Shown piece by piece: positions 23,682-35,490 of a stretch of 64,000 nucleotides of DNA. Position 1 is the stretch's first letter, and each line of letters starts with the position of its first letter. The stretch spans positions 93,841,845 to 93,905,844 of the forward strand of contig NC_087062.1 in assembly GCF_963678635.1 (NCBI RefSeq), given 5' to 3'. The notes under the pieces are model-generated. The model did not search any database. It was not told the origin of the DNA and was given only the letters and a program-made list of their open reading frames with translations. This DNA comes from Symsagittifera roscoffensis (taxonomy: Eukaryota; Xenacoelomorpha; Acoela; Convolutidae). Position numbers and translations under genes: made by a program.

Positions 23682-25808
23682 GTGGTGCAGATAGACCATC
23701 AAAAAATCTGCATGACGGAGTCAGGATATAACCAGATACTGGTTATAATAGATCACTTCACAAAGTTGGCGGAAGCGGTTCCGTGCCAGACAGCCTCGGC
23801 CGAGGAGACATGTGATCATCTGATAACGCATTGGATATCGCGGTATGGTTGTCCAATGACTTTCCAGTCGGACAACGGCAAAACTTTTGTGGGGGACTTG
23901 ACAAAAGAATTGATGAGGAGATCGCACATTGCTCAAGCACACTCGACGACCTACCATCCACAGACCAATGGGTTGGTAGAGAGACAGAACAGGACACTGG
24001 TCAACATGTTAAGGGTGTACTGCTCAAGATACATGACGGACTGGGATAAATACCTGCCACAGGTAGTAGGGGCCTACAACAGTACACAGCACTCAACGAC
24101 GGGCATCAGTCCTTTCATGATGTTGACGGACAGGGAGAGAGCAATGCCTCTGACATTCTTTTACCCGGAATACGAGGGGAAAAGGACGTCGCCTCAGGCA
24201 TACGTGAAAGAAGCGATCAAAAGACAACAGGAGCTAAACGAGCTATGCAGGAGGAACATGGCGCAAGCGCAAATGAGACAACGCAGAAAATATGACGAAA
24301 AAATATTACAAGCAAAACCATATGAAGTGGGCCAATACGTGTGGGTCTTCCAAAATGTCATTCCGCCCAAGGGATCAAAGAAACTACTCAAGAAGTGGAG
24401 GGGACCATTCATGATAACGGAAGTACATCAACAAGGACGGTTCTACCGCTTGAGTACTGGGCGAGCAGCACATTATGAAAATCTGAAGCCTCACGTCCCG
24501 TCCCCGGAGGACTGGTGCATATCTAAGGACATGGAGGGTCTCGAGTACCTGGTGGTAGAGCCAGCGTGTGAAGTGAATGAAAAAGGCACCAGAGAGAAAA
24601 ATGATGGTAATGAGAACTTGAGTTTGGACGACAATGAAAAGATAGAGGTGGAGTCTGAAGCAGGATCGTTTGTAGAAGAAGACTGGAACGACCCGGAGCA
24701 AGATGAGGTGCCGAACTGGATGGAGCCAGATCGACCAATACCACCGGGAACCAGGACTGGCAATCGTAAACGGACCGGCATGAGGTGCAACAGATACGGG
24801 GATGATTTCTTGATCGATAAGATACAGCCAGACAAATTGGGCGAGGAACTACTGAGTGCAGGCGAACTGGAAGCCGAAGAGGAATGGCAGGTCATTGAAA
24901 ATGGTGGACACTATCCGCAGGAAGACTACTCGACACCAGAATTAGAGACGGATCTCGAACAGAGAGAGATAGAGAGGAGGGAGAACACGAACTTGAGGAT
25001 ACTAGAGTGGATGCGCAATGTCAAAGACGAGAGCCACGAAGGACAAAGGATTCAACAAGTCGACGTGTCATCGGCAAATTATATGAAGACAGAGGACCCT
25101 CTTTTCGGATGGACGGCAACAGACAGGCCACTGGACATTCCTCCGGACAATTCAGACCCGACAACATCGACGGGGACATCGATAAATATTTTTGTCCGGG
25201 GAGTGGGGGTAGGACTCACCCACACCGAAAATTTGATGATAAAGAAGCTCAAGGAAGTGAGAGAAACAAGCGAATTGGAACTGGAAGAAGAAGAGCCAGA
25301 GCCTACCATAGGTCGTAATTTCAAAACGAAATTCGAAATACCCAATGAGTACTCGGAAAACATCATGATAACGGATAGCGACTTCATCCTGTCAAACAGG
25401 ACTAGCGCGATCTGCATCACGGCGGACATGAGTTTCAAATCAAGATTGGAAGCTGACTTCAAAAGAGAGTACCAGAACGTGGAGTTTCTGTTCAGACAGA
25501 GACCAGGACTGGGAGGGATGGCAGCGCTTCCAACATCAGTAGCACAAGTCCCGGGCAAATATCTGTGCTTCCTAGTGACGAGGGTCAATGACAGGAACAC
25601 AATTGATCCCGAACACGTGATGTTGGCACTAACAAGACTACGAGACTTCATGATTGAAAGAGGAATAACGGAGGTCTCAATGCCGGTGTATGACCCAAAC
25701 AGGGGCAAATTGAGCTCAAGGGAATTGTACGCTATCCTACACGTAGTCTTCGGGGAAACTGAGATGATAGTGTATCTTCACAAGAAATACTACTTGAGCA
25801 TCGCCTGA
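23682..25808 (+). pseudogene. Element B pol: integrase core, GPY/F-like module and C-terminal macro domain
   Basis: Integrase catalytic triad D (23694), D (23871) and E (23979) with 35 residues between the last two, in VQIDHQK, FQSDNGK and LVERQNRTL. The GPY/F-like module is KKWRGPFMITEVH (~24390). A ~200-residue acidic linker follows, and then, from ~25340 to the stop, a macro-type domain in the same frame: DSDFILSNRTSAICITAD, ADFKREYQNVEF, YLCFLVTRV, LTRLRDFMIERG, MPVYDPNRGKL. The pattern follows human TARG1/OARD1. The TARG1 catalytic Lys is Arg here, and its catalytic Asp aligns with Gly in the NRGKL part. The frame itself is intact; it is called pseudogene because it depends on the broken upstream part. 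Confidence 0.82.
25191..25210 (+). promoter_or_regulatory. Internal (central) polypurine-tract-like site in pol, element B
   Basis: TTTGTCCGGGGAGTGGGGGT repeats the core GTCCGGGGAGT found directly before the 3' LTR (34071-34082). GGACATCGAT lies upstream of both. In pol the codons around it show almost no synonymous change against C. It would act as a second plus-strand primer during reverse transcription. Confidence 0.55.
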
Positions 25809-26301
25809 GTTGGGCACACGGGGATCTCGAGTTGGGCGTGAGGGAGGAGTCTCGAGTTAGGTACTGGGGTGCGGCACAGGTAAAGGGATCTTAAGACGCG
25901 ATTGGCATGACAATTGAATTTTAGAAGGATTAACGGTGCTAAAACATAAAATGAATCAGCATGCTTTTAAAGAAATTCCAATTGAATTGTTTTAAGTGGA
26001 ATGAAAATGATAAGATTTTAACCATACTGGTAAAAGGGGGGTTTCTAGGTTAGGGACATGACATGTTAAGTCTTAATATGGTTTCTGTTTTCAGATCAAG
26101 TTTGAAAAACAAGTTGAAAATCCACCTATACTCAAGCGAGAGACAGAAAGGGAAATCTTGATTGAACTCGCGATAATCGACACCTGCAGCAAGTATTTGC
26201 AAGGGAACATTTCTAGAGAATTCTTGAGTTGGGTAATTCTTGAGTCGGTAAGGTAATTCTTGAGCTGGTTAATATTTGAATACATCCCGAAGTCACAGAG
26301 A
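25809..26301 (+). other. Gap between pol-macro and ORF2 in element B, with acceptor-like site
   Basis: Non-coding, 493 bp. It holds repeats of CTCGAGTTGGG/CTTGAGTTGGG, a G6 run (26035) and GTTTCTGTTTTCAG (ending ~26095), which matches the nematode 3' splice-site consensus. The site lies ~205 bases before the ORF2 ATG, so ORF2/ORF3 may be made from a spliced or trans-spliced mRNA. Confidence 0.55.
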
Positions 26302-28396
26302 ATGGCAGACAGGTTCTGGAAATCCATGCCCGCGGCCCTGAAGAAGCCTACTCTCGATGAGCTGTACAGACGCCTGAGGGACCTGGATTTTACCCAGATA
26401 GACGAGAGAATGGCGGTAATGCTGAATGCCATCCTCCAGTTGGAAGAACAGGGTGAGTGCAGGGAGTCTGCGACGGAGGCTGTCTTGATGGTCGGCTACA
26501 CCACCGAGGGAATATCAAATCAGGAACAGACCAGATGGTTGTCTTGGAATGTGGATGGAGGAGTAAGGGGCTTTGACTTTTGGCAAGGAATCCTGGCCTG
26601 AGTAACAATACCGAATATGGCGCAGGAGAATTCCCACTACCAACTAGGCCATCAGCAAGATCGACAGGCCAGAGCTCGAGTAAGGTGCCATCGATGACGC
26701 GAGCACAACAGACGACTGAGGCATATCCGGATCTTGGTGTTCTAAAGAAAGAGCTCGAGAAGACGCAGAGGGAAAGGAACCAGGCGAACCTCGATCGGGA
26801 TCAGGCAAAGCTGGATCGGGAAAAGGCTCAGCTGGAAAGGCGGTCATCGAAAGAGATCAGACTCTGAGGTTGCTTGAGATGCTGCGGGCTGAACATCAGC
26901 AGGAACTAAGGGTGCGGGAGAATGCCGCGAATTGTGAGCAACTGAAGTCGGAGATGGAGAGAATAGAACAACGACAACGTGAACTTGATGCACAGAAGGG
27001 AGCCAGGCCAAAGGAGCGAGTGGTTACCAGCTCGAGGCCAGAGTCACGCATGGAAGTGGATGAAGCCCCCAGGGCAAGAGGATGGTTCAACTTTGACCGC
27101 GAGGCTGGAGAACACATGAGTGAAGGAATGGAAGTCTGGATACCGAATGAAGCAACGTCCACCCTGCGCAGCCTAGAAACGCAACCCATACGCCCGCTGA
27201 TGGATGTGGTACTGCCGGGATATACCCCAACCTCAACCTCGAGCGGCAGTCAGGTGAGCGGTAGCTCATCGCGTCTGAAGGAGCTGAACGAGAAATTGCG
27301 GCAGAAAAGTCGTGAAAGTTCGGCAAGGGCGGAGCTTCCTCTAACGTGGAGGGAACAGCCGGTCAGGAGCGTCATGATCTCGAGTTATAAGAAGAACACC
27401 GAAAAGAGGTACCACAGGCACAATCGGCTGGATTGGAATGCGGAACAGAAGGCCAGGAGGGATTGCTTTCATGATGCAACCTGGGTGAAATATCTTGCGC
27501 CACCCCGTGTGCCAGAAGGCGCGGTCCACCTAATTATAGGGGACAGCCTATTGCGGGTGTTGACCCGGATCCAATCGCACTGGCAGACAGGAGTCTTGAG
27601 TTTCGCTGGAGCTGCCACGCCACAGATATTGGCAACGCTTGAGATGCTAGGGATGACGAAAGTATACACGGTGACCCTGATGATCGGAACGAATGATGTA
27701 TCAAGGGGAGAAGCGAGGAAAGTAACGAGGCTGCACGACAAGATGAGCTGCCTTCTCGAGGAGCTGAGGATCCAGATGGATCCCATCCTGTTGACAGTAT
27801 GTACTGTCCCTTATAACATGAAGTTTGATCAGCACGCCTTGGAAATGAACGAGAAGGTGCGGAACCTAAACGGGGTGATCCGAGAAATTTACCGGAAAAG
27901 TGTGCTCCCCATCAGATTGTTGGACGTGGCGGAGCGCATGGAGCAAGCGGGATTCCCTGAAGACACCTCCAATGATGGATTCCACTTCGACAGACCGAGG
28001 GGAGCAGAGTGGCTGAATGACGTCTTTCAAGGACACATAAATGCGCTAGAGGCGGATCTGCTAGAGACGGCCCAATTCACATTCGGGCCACCTCTGAACC
28101 CACCATTCCTTGCCTCGAGGGCCTTGTCTAGTCGTTTGGGACCGAGGGTCGACTCTAGAGGCAGCTCAAGGAGCAACCAGGCTAGATTGCCGAGTGCCAT
28201 ACCAATGGAGTCTGAGGAGGTGACGTCATGGTCACGTAATTACAGGTTTTGTAATATCCTCAGTGGTAGTGGCAGAGAGCAAGCGGGTGGAGAGGCCTAT
28301 GGAGACCGCTCGCTTGAGATATTCAGAGAAAGTGAGAGGGCTGGACCTAGAAGGTTTGGAATGCAGGCGAGAATTGGCGGAGACTCTGGGTATTGA
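26302..28396 (+). pseudogene. Element B ORF2: SGNH/GDSL hydrolase, frameshifted
   Basis: The ATG at 26302 (MADRFWKSMPAAL) matches C's ORF2 start region (LDEIYQRLIDCDFT versus LDELYRRLRDLDFT). Frame changes near 26590 and 26868 split it into three pieces. Next comes a Glu/Arg/Gln-rich coiled coil (KTQRERNQANLDRDQAKLDR). The hydrolase part keeps all four SGNH blocks: GDSL (block I), FAGAA (II, Gly), IGTNDVS (III, Asn) and DGFHF (V, Asp/His). The C-terminal ~120 residues are Ser/Arg-rich. The catalytic blocks survive while the rest decayed, so they were probably under selection before inactivation. Substrate unknown; the family includes esterases, lipases and acetylhydrolases. Confidence 0.83.
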
Positions 28397-31300
28397 ACGA
28401 TTGTCGCACGAAGAATTGAGCAGACATCATTGCGTGGACTGGTTGAAGGCTCATGAGACGCATTTCTCGAGAGCAAAACTGATGGAGACCGCGGACCTGA
28501 CCGGAATTCCCACGAAAGCGATCATGGGACCCATCAACTATAGACCTCTCAAGCTGCTGGGGAGTCCTGGACTCATAGCAGAACCCCCAAAAACACCGAA
28601 CGAGCATCGCCAGGATCAGATTGGCGACCCCGGCACAGTTGAGGGTGGTGGACAAGCTGCTCAATCCGGGGGAAATGGAATTGCCAGATGCCGCTTACGA
28701 AGGCTCGAAAATGGCGGAAGATCCCAGGTACGGGAAGCCCTGTGGGAGCACCCAGCTGGCCAAGACTTTGGCAGTTTACGATAGAGCAGATCCAGCTGCT
28801 GCGAGGGTAGTCATTGTGGCGGGATCAGACTTCGAAGGAACGTCTCCTAAGCTGTTTTTGCCGGAGACTCTGATATACTCTTTGCCAGGAGCCGAGACTA
28901 AACCAGATGTTAACTCTAGTGGTGGCAATAAAGTCGGAGATGCCCTGTAAGCCTGAGCTGCTATTGTTTGCAGGAATGAATGATCATCTGCATGCGGCTG
29001 GACTTCTTGAGCAGCTGAAGGGCAATGAACCAACACCGAGGAAGATATGGGAAGCCATTCAGACGTTGTTTGTGGCGATGAATGAGGTGCAAGAGAATGT
29101 TGTCTCGAGATTCGGCACCAAGACGAAGGTGGTGTTCACTACATCCCCTGGATACGCGAATATGCCACCCGCCCTACAATTCGTGTACGCGGTCTTGATC
29201 CTGATAGCAGAGGGAAACGGATGGCGAATTCTAATGGCAGCCCCCAATCGGGAATTGGAGCCATCGAACCTGAGGCTCCGCAAGTTAGAATTGGCAGCGG
29301 CTTGGGCGGACATATCTCATGCACTGAGGGGCTTTTATGGATTAGCCGACATCCTGATCGTATTGGACAAGGTGCTCTTGCTAGAGATATCGAACCTTGC
29401 CAGGCAACTTAAGTTCAGCCCAGTCATCGGGGACGATCACCTGGTGATAAACCAATTGACGGCCAGCTTGTGGTTTTGGAGCATGGAGGTGACGATCACA
29501 GGTTCCACCGGCAAGTCTAGAGGTCCGAGCAACGAGAGAAGAAATGTGGTGAAACAAGTCTGGAGTTTTCTGGAGAAACAACTGGAGCTGGCCGAAGGAA
29601 GAGAGATGACGGTGGCTAGATTTGTCTCGGCAGCCAATGAAGTGACGATTGGAGGGTTCTGGAGAGAGCACGCAGAGGGTGAGCTGAGGACAAGAAGGGA
29701 TCATGAGATTCTTAAGTTCTTGAGTCCTTGCTGGGGGAAAGAGTTCATGGCGGAAATGTTCGGCACCAAAGCGACTATCTTTGGAGCCTTCGTGCAGGAG
29801 ATACTGGGCATGCCCATCAGCCTGCTCTTGGCTTTATATCTGGTCTACCCCAGATACTTGTTCAACATGGGCCCAGCGTACATGTTTAGTCGAGGAGTAG
29901 AGACACTTCGGGTTGATTGGTATCTGGCACTAGTGCTCTTAACCCATGGGGAACTGGTGTCATTTCATCGATTGATGAATTATGAAATATGGGGAGCCCC
30001 TGTCAATGGGGAAGGTCCACTCGAGTATCGACATCTATTCCTACAAGTGTGCCGCGGGTTTGAAGACGCTGTTAGTGCAATACCTCATGATGCAGAATCG
30101 GCACATGACGAGTGAAGAGAAGAACCCAAAATCGAGAGAAGAGTGGAAGAAGATGAATGGAGGTATGCCCCTGTTGACGGACCCGTGCCTGGCAATGAGG
30201 TCGGACCCGATGGGGATAATCCGGGGTCTAGAGGAGGTGGTAACCTGCATTTACGGTCCAGCAGTGACGTACACATTTCCAGATCCCCTGGTGACAACGT
30301 ATCGTTACAAGAAGTTCGAGGAAGAGAGAAGTAGAGGGATTGAGTAGTCCTTCAGTGGATGCTGTCTCGGAAGAAAACTTGAGAGAGACGGCGCCCATGG
30401 TTTTGGCGCGATGCAAGACGGCGGCATACAAGAGCAACACGGAGCTCAGAAGACCACTCGAAGTAGAGAGGGAAATAGAGGCTTCCACCAGTTCGACATC
30501 GGAGGAAGACTTCAAGCCTCAGAAGATAAACGTGAAGAGAGGTTCAACGGACGGACAGACATGGGAAGTGGATGTCGGCAAGGAATGGGTCTCGAAGGGA
30601 CACCAGGCCACGGGGAAGCAAGTGACGAGTGATCCACTGGAGAGGAGCAAGACGAGGAACACCTCCCGGCCATGGTGGGTGGCCCTCGAGACATTGAAGG
30701 AAATGGAAGACTGCTTGAAGAAGTTGGACAGTGGAGTAGCTCGCAAACGACGCAATTGGGCCACCCAGCAAAAGGCTGAGGTTAACAAGATAGGATTGGC
30801 GAACCAGCTGAAGAGGTCCTGGCAGAACTTATTGAAGGATCATTTTGAAGAGGCAATGAGGACACCCTCATCAGCACGGCCATTGATGGCGAATCCCTTC
30901 GTTAGAACCGCAGGACAATTGATGTTCACCTGGAGTCTGGTGGGAATAGAGTTGGAGACACTGACCTCGTATGACAGGTTGAAGTTGGGAAGCAAGAAGC
31001 TAGAAGTGTATCAAGCACTGATGCAGCACGTGGCCAGGGATAATTCAGGCTTGAGCCTGGCTAGGAGGAAGGATGCCACATGTTTCTTGAGATGGATAAT
31101 GTCAATGATGTCTGATAGCACCATCTTGGCGTGCTACCAAAGAGCAAGCGGAAGTAGAACCGTGGAAAAGAGAGTCTCAACGATCATCTTAAACGTATAT
31201 CAGAGTACTGGAATAGAAAAGGAAGATGGTTCCAGACTATCCCTAGAGAACCACAGAAAGCTGGACGAGGTACGGAGGTTTTACAATAAGAAGTTCGAAG

Positions 31301-33654
31301 AAGAACATGATGTTCACCGTAACCTGGCCTCGCCAGAGCAGTAATCGAGACTCAGTGAGAAGGGGGAATACCAATACGTGTCGGGAGTGATGGGGATAGC
31401 CTACAACCCCTTCTTAGACTCAGAAACTGGAGGCGCTCAGAGGAACCACGAGGTAGCGGAGCTGCTGAAGTTTTGGACAGAAAAATTAGAGGAAATAGAC
31501 GCGGTGGAGAAAGAGAGGCCCAGCCTGGGCCTGAATCTTGAGAAAACACCGGAGGTGGTGAGCATACCGCGCTCGAACAAGAGAGTTGAAATGAACATGG
31601 GTGATGGCAATGGCTTGTTGATCACGAACTTGGGAGTGGTATGGAAGTTACTAAGACCCTCCTGGTGCCCACATCCCCACGCGAGTCTGATCGAGGAGAC
31701 CACCGAGCGGGTGAGGTTAGCACCAACGGATATTAAGATTTGGCAAAGTTGAGTGTGGTGCACAAACTGATCTTACCTCAGATGAAGGAGTCAGGCGAAA
31801 AGACGAACAATCTCGAGTCAGCAAAGAAGATGGAGCCGGGTAGATGTCTGGATTCTACGTGTGGGAGTGGAGAGCACACCTGCGATGGACGATCATGTGT
31901 CAGGATACTGTCCTTTCAAAAAGAAGATCTGGTTCTCCACTTGGCAAAGTGGAGAACCAGATTTGGCAAAGTTGAGTGTGATGCACAAACTGATCTTACC
32001 TCAGATGAAGGAGTCAGGCGAAAAGACGAACAATCTCGAGTCAGCAAAGAAGATGGAGCCGGGTAGCTGTCTGGATTCTACGTGTGGGAGTGGAGATCAC
32101 ACCTGCGATGGACGATCATGTGTCAGGATACTGTCCTTTCAAAAAGAAGATCTGGTTACTTGGTTTGAAGACATCGCGGAAAGGGAGAAAAGTGAAGTAC
32201 AAAGAGTGGCGGAGTGTTACGCGAGATTTACGGTGAACATAGCGACAGCTCTCGGATTCTTCTCGAGAATGTGTAGTCTGCAGTCACTGGAGAGGCTAGA
32301 GTCTGAACACCATTTAGTGACTGCGTTGAGCGTGGAATCATGGCCTGGGGTGTTGCAGGTGACTCAAAAACATATCCGGAGCTGGAAGGTTGGTCTCGAG
32401 GCGGAAATGGGGTTTCCCATGAGCGAAGCTTATGGCCTGCCATTGAACGCAAAATCCCTGATAGGGTCAATGATGGCCAATTTGTGCGGAAGCCACTACC
32501 CACTGCACATGGCGATGGTGGAAGCATCCAGCCAGAGAATATTGGTGGACAAGGCCTTCTCAGTGCCCAAGTGCGTGAGGTTGGCTCGGGTATCGCATCA
32601 CTCGCACAAGTTGTTGAGGAAAATCAGAGGGACAGTACCGAAAGAGTTGAGAGATGACTTGAGTGAAATCTGGGGAGAAGAGCTTTTGAAATTGGAAAGT
32701 GAGAACACAAGCGATCGCGAGAGACAAAACGTGATCGGAAAACCTGTGGGGGGTGCTCCAAACATGGGAGAGAACGACACGATGCATGAGAAAATGATGG
32801 AGCTTGAGCCTCTCTTGGAAGCCTCGGGGGAGCGTAACCTCAGGAGCATTGAGATCACCCATGGAGAATGCACATGCCACTGTTTGGCACAAACGGTGTG
32901 GTATCCAGATCACAAGAACCTCTGCCTGGTGTGGGATATGGAAGAAATTCGGTCGATCGGATTACCGGATCACCGGCAGAAGGTGACGCTCTTAGTAGTG
33001 AGTACGATGCTGGCTCTGAGATGGATAGAAGAGAATATAACGAAGTATCGGGAAGCGAAGACACCAACGGCTGAGTCAATATATGCGATAGACTACAGCA
33101 GGAGACTCGAGTTGTTTGAGACTGCATGCAAAGTATTCGCCATACCAATGGAAGTCAGACACGTATGGAGCCGCTTGAGGTTTTTTCCATGGTTTCGAGC
33201 GACACTGACGTCTTGGTTATACATGACAACGAAAGATCACATGAGAAAGCATCAAAAGGAGTATCGACAGTTCCAGGCCGAGATTGGGCCGGAAGCTTTC
33301 AAGAGACCCCTGTTAACCCAACAAAATGCGATCACGACAGGATGGAAAAGAGTGGGTAAAATGTCTAGAGACAATACCAAAGCGAGGGAATTGATACTAG
33401 AGGAGGACTTGGCGAAGAATGTGAGCCTGAGCCTGCACAACTCCTTTTGTTTGAACCATGAATCTAGGGTGAAGGCACTACCCAACCAGGCAAAGAGGTT
33501 GCAGGAGCAAAGGGAATGGATGCGATCCTATGAACAGCTGAAGGCTTGGGAGGAGATCGTGATTAGCTCCGATGATGAAGAAGAGCTGTTGAGACAGTTT
33601 GCCGTATCTAGTACTTCAGGGTACGGCACCTCCAAGGCGAAGAGTGCGAAATGA
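28299..33654 (+). pseudogene. Element B ORF3: giant protein of unknown function, broken into several frames
   Basis: Homologous along its length to C's intact ORF3. Pieces in changing frames: ~28299-28784, 28621-28950, 28907-30115, 29982-30347, 30340-31344, 31378-31752 and 31861-33654, with breaks between. The start is uncertain; an in-frame ATG at 28299 would overlap ORF2 by 98 nt. The N-terminal part has VIVAGSDF and LLLFAGMNDH, the SGNH-like strands seen in C. Conserved in the C-terminal part are FSVPKCVRLAR, THGECTCHCLAQT, LHNSFC and a C-x9-H-x-C-x4-C set. The middle ~450 residues of C's ORF3 are mostly missing. A 197-bp duplication interrupts it at 31738-32157. No known domain recognised in the C-terminal two thirds. 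Confidence 0.8.
31738..32157. repeat. Tandem duplication with palindromic junction inside B ORF3
   Basis: 31738-31934 and 31961-32157 are near-identical copies (offset 223). The junction (31927-31962) is a perfect inverted repeat with 16-bp arms ATCTGGTTCTCCACTT and AAGTGGAGAACCAGAT and a 4-nt spacer. Element C has a single copy at this place. The form suggests strand switching during reverse transcription or repair. Confidence 0.88.
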
Positions 33655-34082
33655 GCGGATGGTTCGAAGAGATCTTGAGTCTTGAGAGGGAAGGGGGGCT
33701 TGAATGTGAATCCGGATGAAACCTGGGTTCACGAAAAAGAAATTTTGACGAATCAGATATTGTTATTAATAGGTTATATTTACTATATAAATCAAAATGC
33801 TGCATGACAATTTCCTGATTGAATGGGACAAAAGAAATTTTAAATAATTGGCTTGAAAAGCGAGAATTCAAGGGTGCAGGTGTGTGCAGATTTTGATTGC
33901 TGTTTAGCGATAGTGTGAAAATTTTACATGGCCGTGAATTTTGGGGTGTAGATAAGCTTAAGTCTGCTGCAAACTTCTGTAAATGACCACTGGCACTGTA
34001 CCTTGAGCAACACTCGGTTTTCTGGGACTCACTGGCAGACGACAGCACGCGATGAGGACATCGATCATGAGTCCGGGGAGTA
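33655..34082 (+). other. Element B 3' UTR and 3' polypurine tract
   Basis: Non-coding, 428 bp. It ends in GTCCGGGGAGTA (34071-34082) directly before the TGTGCC of the 3' LTR, the expected place for the plus-strand primer. The core is shorter and less pure than in many retroelements but is identical in C. A separate GGAAGGGGGG run lies at ~33690. Confidence 0.7.
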
Positions 34083-34986
34083 TGTGCCAGTCGGTCATAT
34101 TTGGAAGTTTGACCTTGAGAAAAACAAGAACGCTTAATTTTGGAGTGAAATTTGATTTTTCAAAAATTCGAATGGAGCCTGTCATGCACGATTTTCTCGC
34201 GATAACTGAAAACCGAAAAAGAGAAATCAGAACGATCGAGTAACAATCGCGGGAAAGTTGCCAGATAAAGCAGTAGGAAATTGCCATTCGCAATTTCCGT
34301 CACAATAAAACTAGAGTAGAGCTGTCCAATCTGAAACAGAAGGAAGCGTATTCCCGAGAACTGGACTATTATTGCTCGACTGGACTATTATTCAAACTGG
34401 ACTAGAGTGAACCTTCGATGGAAAGGTGGACAACTTGAGTGTCCCAATGGTTCACGAGTAACTATACTCTAAAGTTCAAACTTGTTCCTGTTATTGAAAC
34501 TGATAAACATTAAACTCATTTAGTTATATTATTTAATTCTCGAGTTGCTTACCAACTTAATTACTCCCAGTTCTTGAGCGTGCTACGATGTGAGTACGCA
34601 ATTTAAATTTCTAGAGTGTGTTTTAGGATTGTTATGTTGAGGTAAGGCGAGTTTTAGGTTGATCCATCTGAAATGGATCAAAGTTCCACTGTCTAATAAA
34701 AAGTAACTTAACGGATTGTTCCGACCCGCTTTTTAACGGCGTTCATGTATTTTGGGTATCTAGAGACCTGAGTATGGGGACGTTCTTATTTCTAGAGTGG
34801 GGGATATTTTGGTAGTAGCCTTTAAGCTGTAACGGGTTGTAGTCTCATGTCACAAGCGAACCGAATTGGCTCCGACTGATTTGAGGTAGAAAAACACAAG
34901 AGATAGTGTCACTGACTCTTGAGCCAATGGTTATAGGTCCTATTTTTCTTAAGCCTCATGTGTGACTACAGTAGACGAATGTTGCA
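34083..34986 (+). mobile_element. Element B 3' LTR
   Basis: 904 bp, TGTGCCAG to TGTTGCA. It matches the 5' LTR (13786-14690) with roughly 18-20 substitutions and a one-base indel. It contains the TTGATCCAT/ATGGATCAA hairpin (34659-34681) and AATAAA at 34695-34700. Confidence 0.93.
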
Positions 34987-35490
34987 AAGCACCCTTAGCG
35001 AGCCTAATTTGCAACTCCACATCCAGAAAAGTTGGATGGTTTTTTCGTAACTAATTTCGACTTATACAAAGCGATAATGTCCTTTCCGAACGGATCAGCT
35101 GCAGGCCCTGATTAATTAGTTCCTCAAATTTTTAAAGATCTTGTCAGTAAGTCGAATGGCAGTGCAGGAGTTAATTTTCTGAAATCGCTTACTAAGCTGA
35201 TAAACCTCATTGGAGATGGCAAAATTCCCGAACCCCTTAGACCTTTCTTTTCTGGCGCAAAGCTTGTCGCCCTCATAAAAATAGACGGAGGGTTGAGACC
35301 GATTGCCATAGGCAACACGCATATCATGTCTAAATGCGCTGGAAGCAAGGCCCTCTCCGAGCGACAAAATTTTTTCGGAAACTTACAGGTAGGATGCGGT
35401 ACCAAACGAGGAGTAGAAATCGCTGCGCACTCGTTTCGAAACCTAATTGAACGCGACGACAATCCAAAATGCACAGTTCTTTTAAAACTA
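34987..35490 (+). pseudogene. LINE-type element, reverse transcriptase part (continuation of 12714-13785)
   Basis: Resumes directly after B's LTR at the codons for KHPSLAS. A frame reads PLRPFFSGAKLVALIKIDGG, then LRPIAIGNT, LQVGCGTKRGVEIAAHSF and VLLKLD. These are the fingers/palm motifs of non-LTR RTs of the PHD-RT type (elsewhere ...RPFFFGARL..., ...LRPIAVGxTLRR..., ...QLGVGxxGGxEAAVH..., VLKLDFxNAFN). The catalytic A motif is cut after KLD by element C, so the rest should lie beyond C. Stops near 35040 and 35100 show it was already defective or has decayed. Confidence 0.75.

Larger units (their letters stand above)
13786..34986 (+). mobile_element. Element B: complete giant Ty3/gypsy-type LTR retrotransposon (21.2 kb), decayed
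   Basis: The ends are two direct repeats of 905 and 904 bp that begin TGTGCCAG and end TGTTACA/TGTTGCA. I count roughly 18-20 differences between them (~98% identity). The LINE reads FLSK before and AAG CAC CCT (KHP) after, so AAG is duplicated at the junction. Order: LTR, primer-binding site, 2.3-kb leader, gag-pol-macro, ORF2, ORF3, 3' UTR, purine-rich tract, LTR. Every coding unit carries at least one break. Its length rivals the largest LTR retrotransposons known. Confidence 0.93.

Noticed and set aside
33685-33700. GGAAGGGGGG near 33690 as the 3' polypurine tract of B
   Set aside because: It lies ~390 bases before the LTR; the GTCCGGGGAGTA abutting the LTR in both B and C is at the required place.
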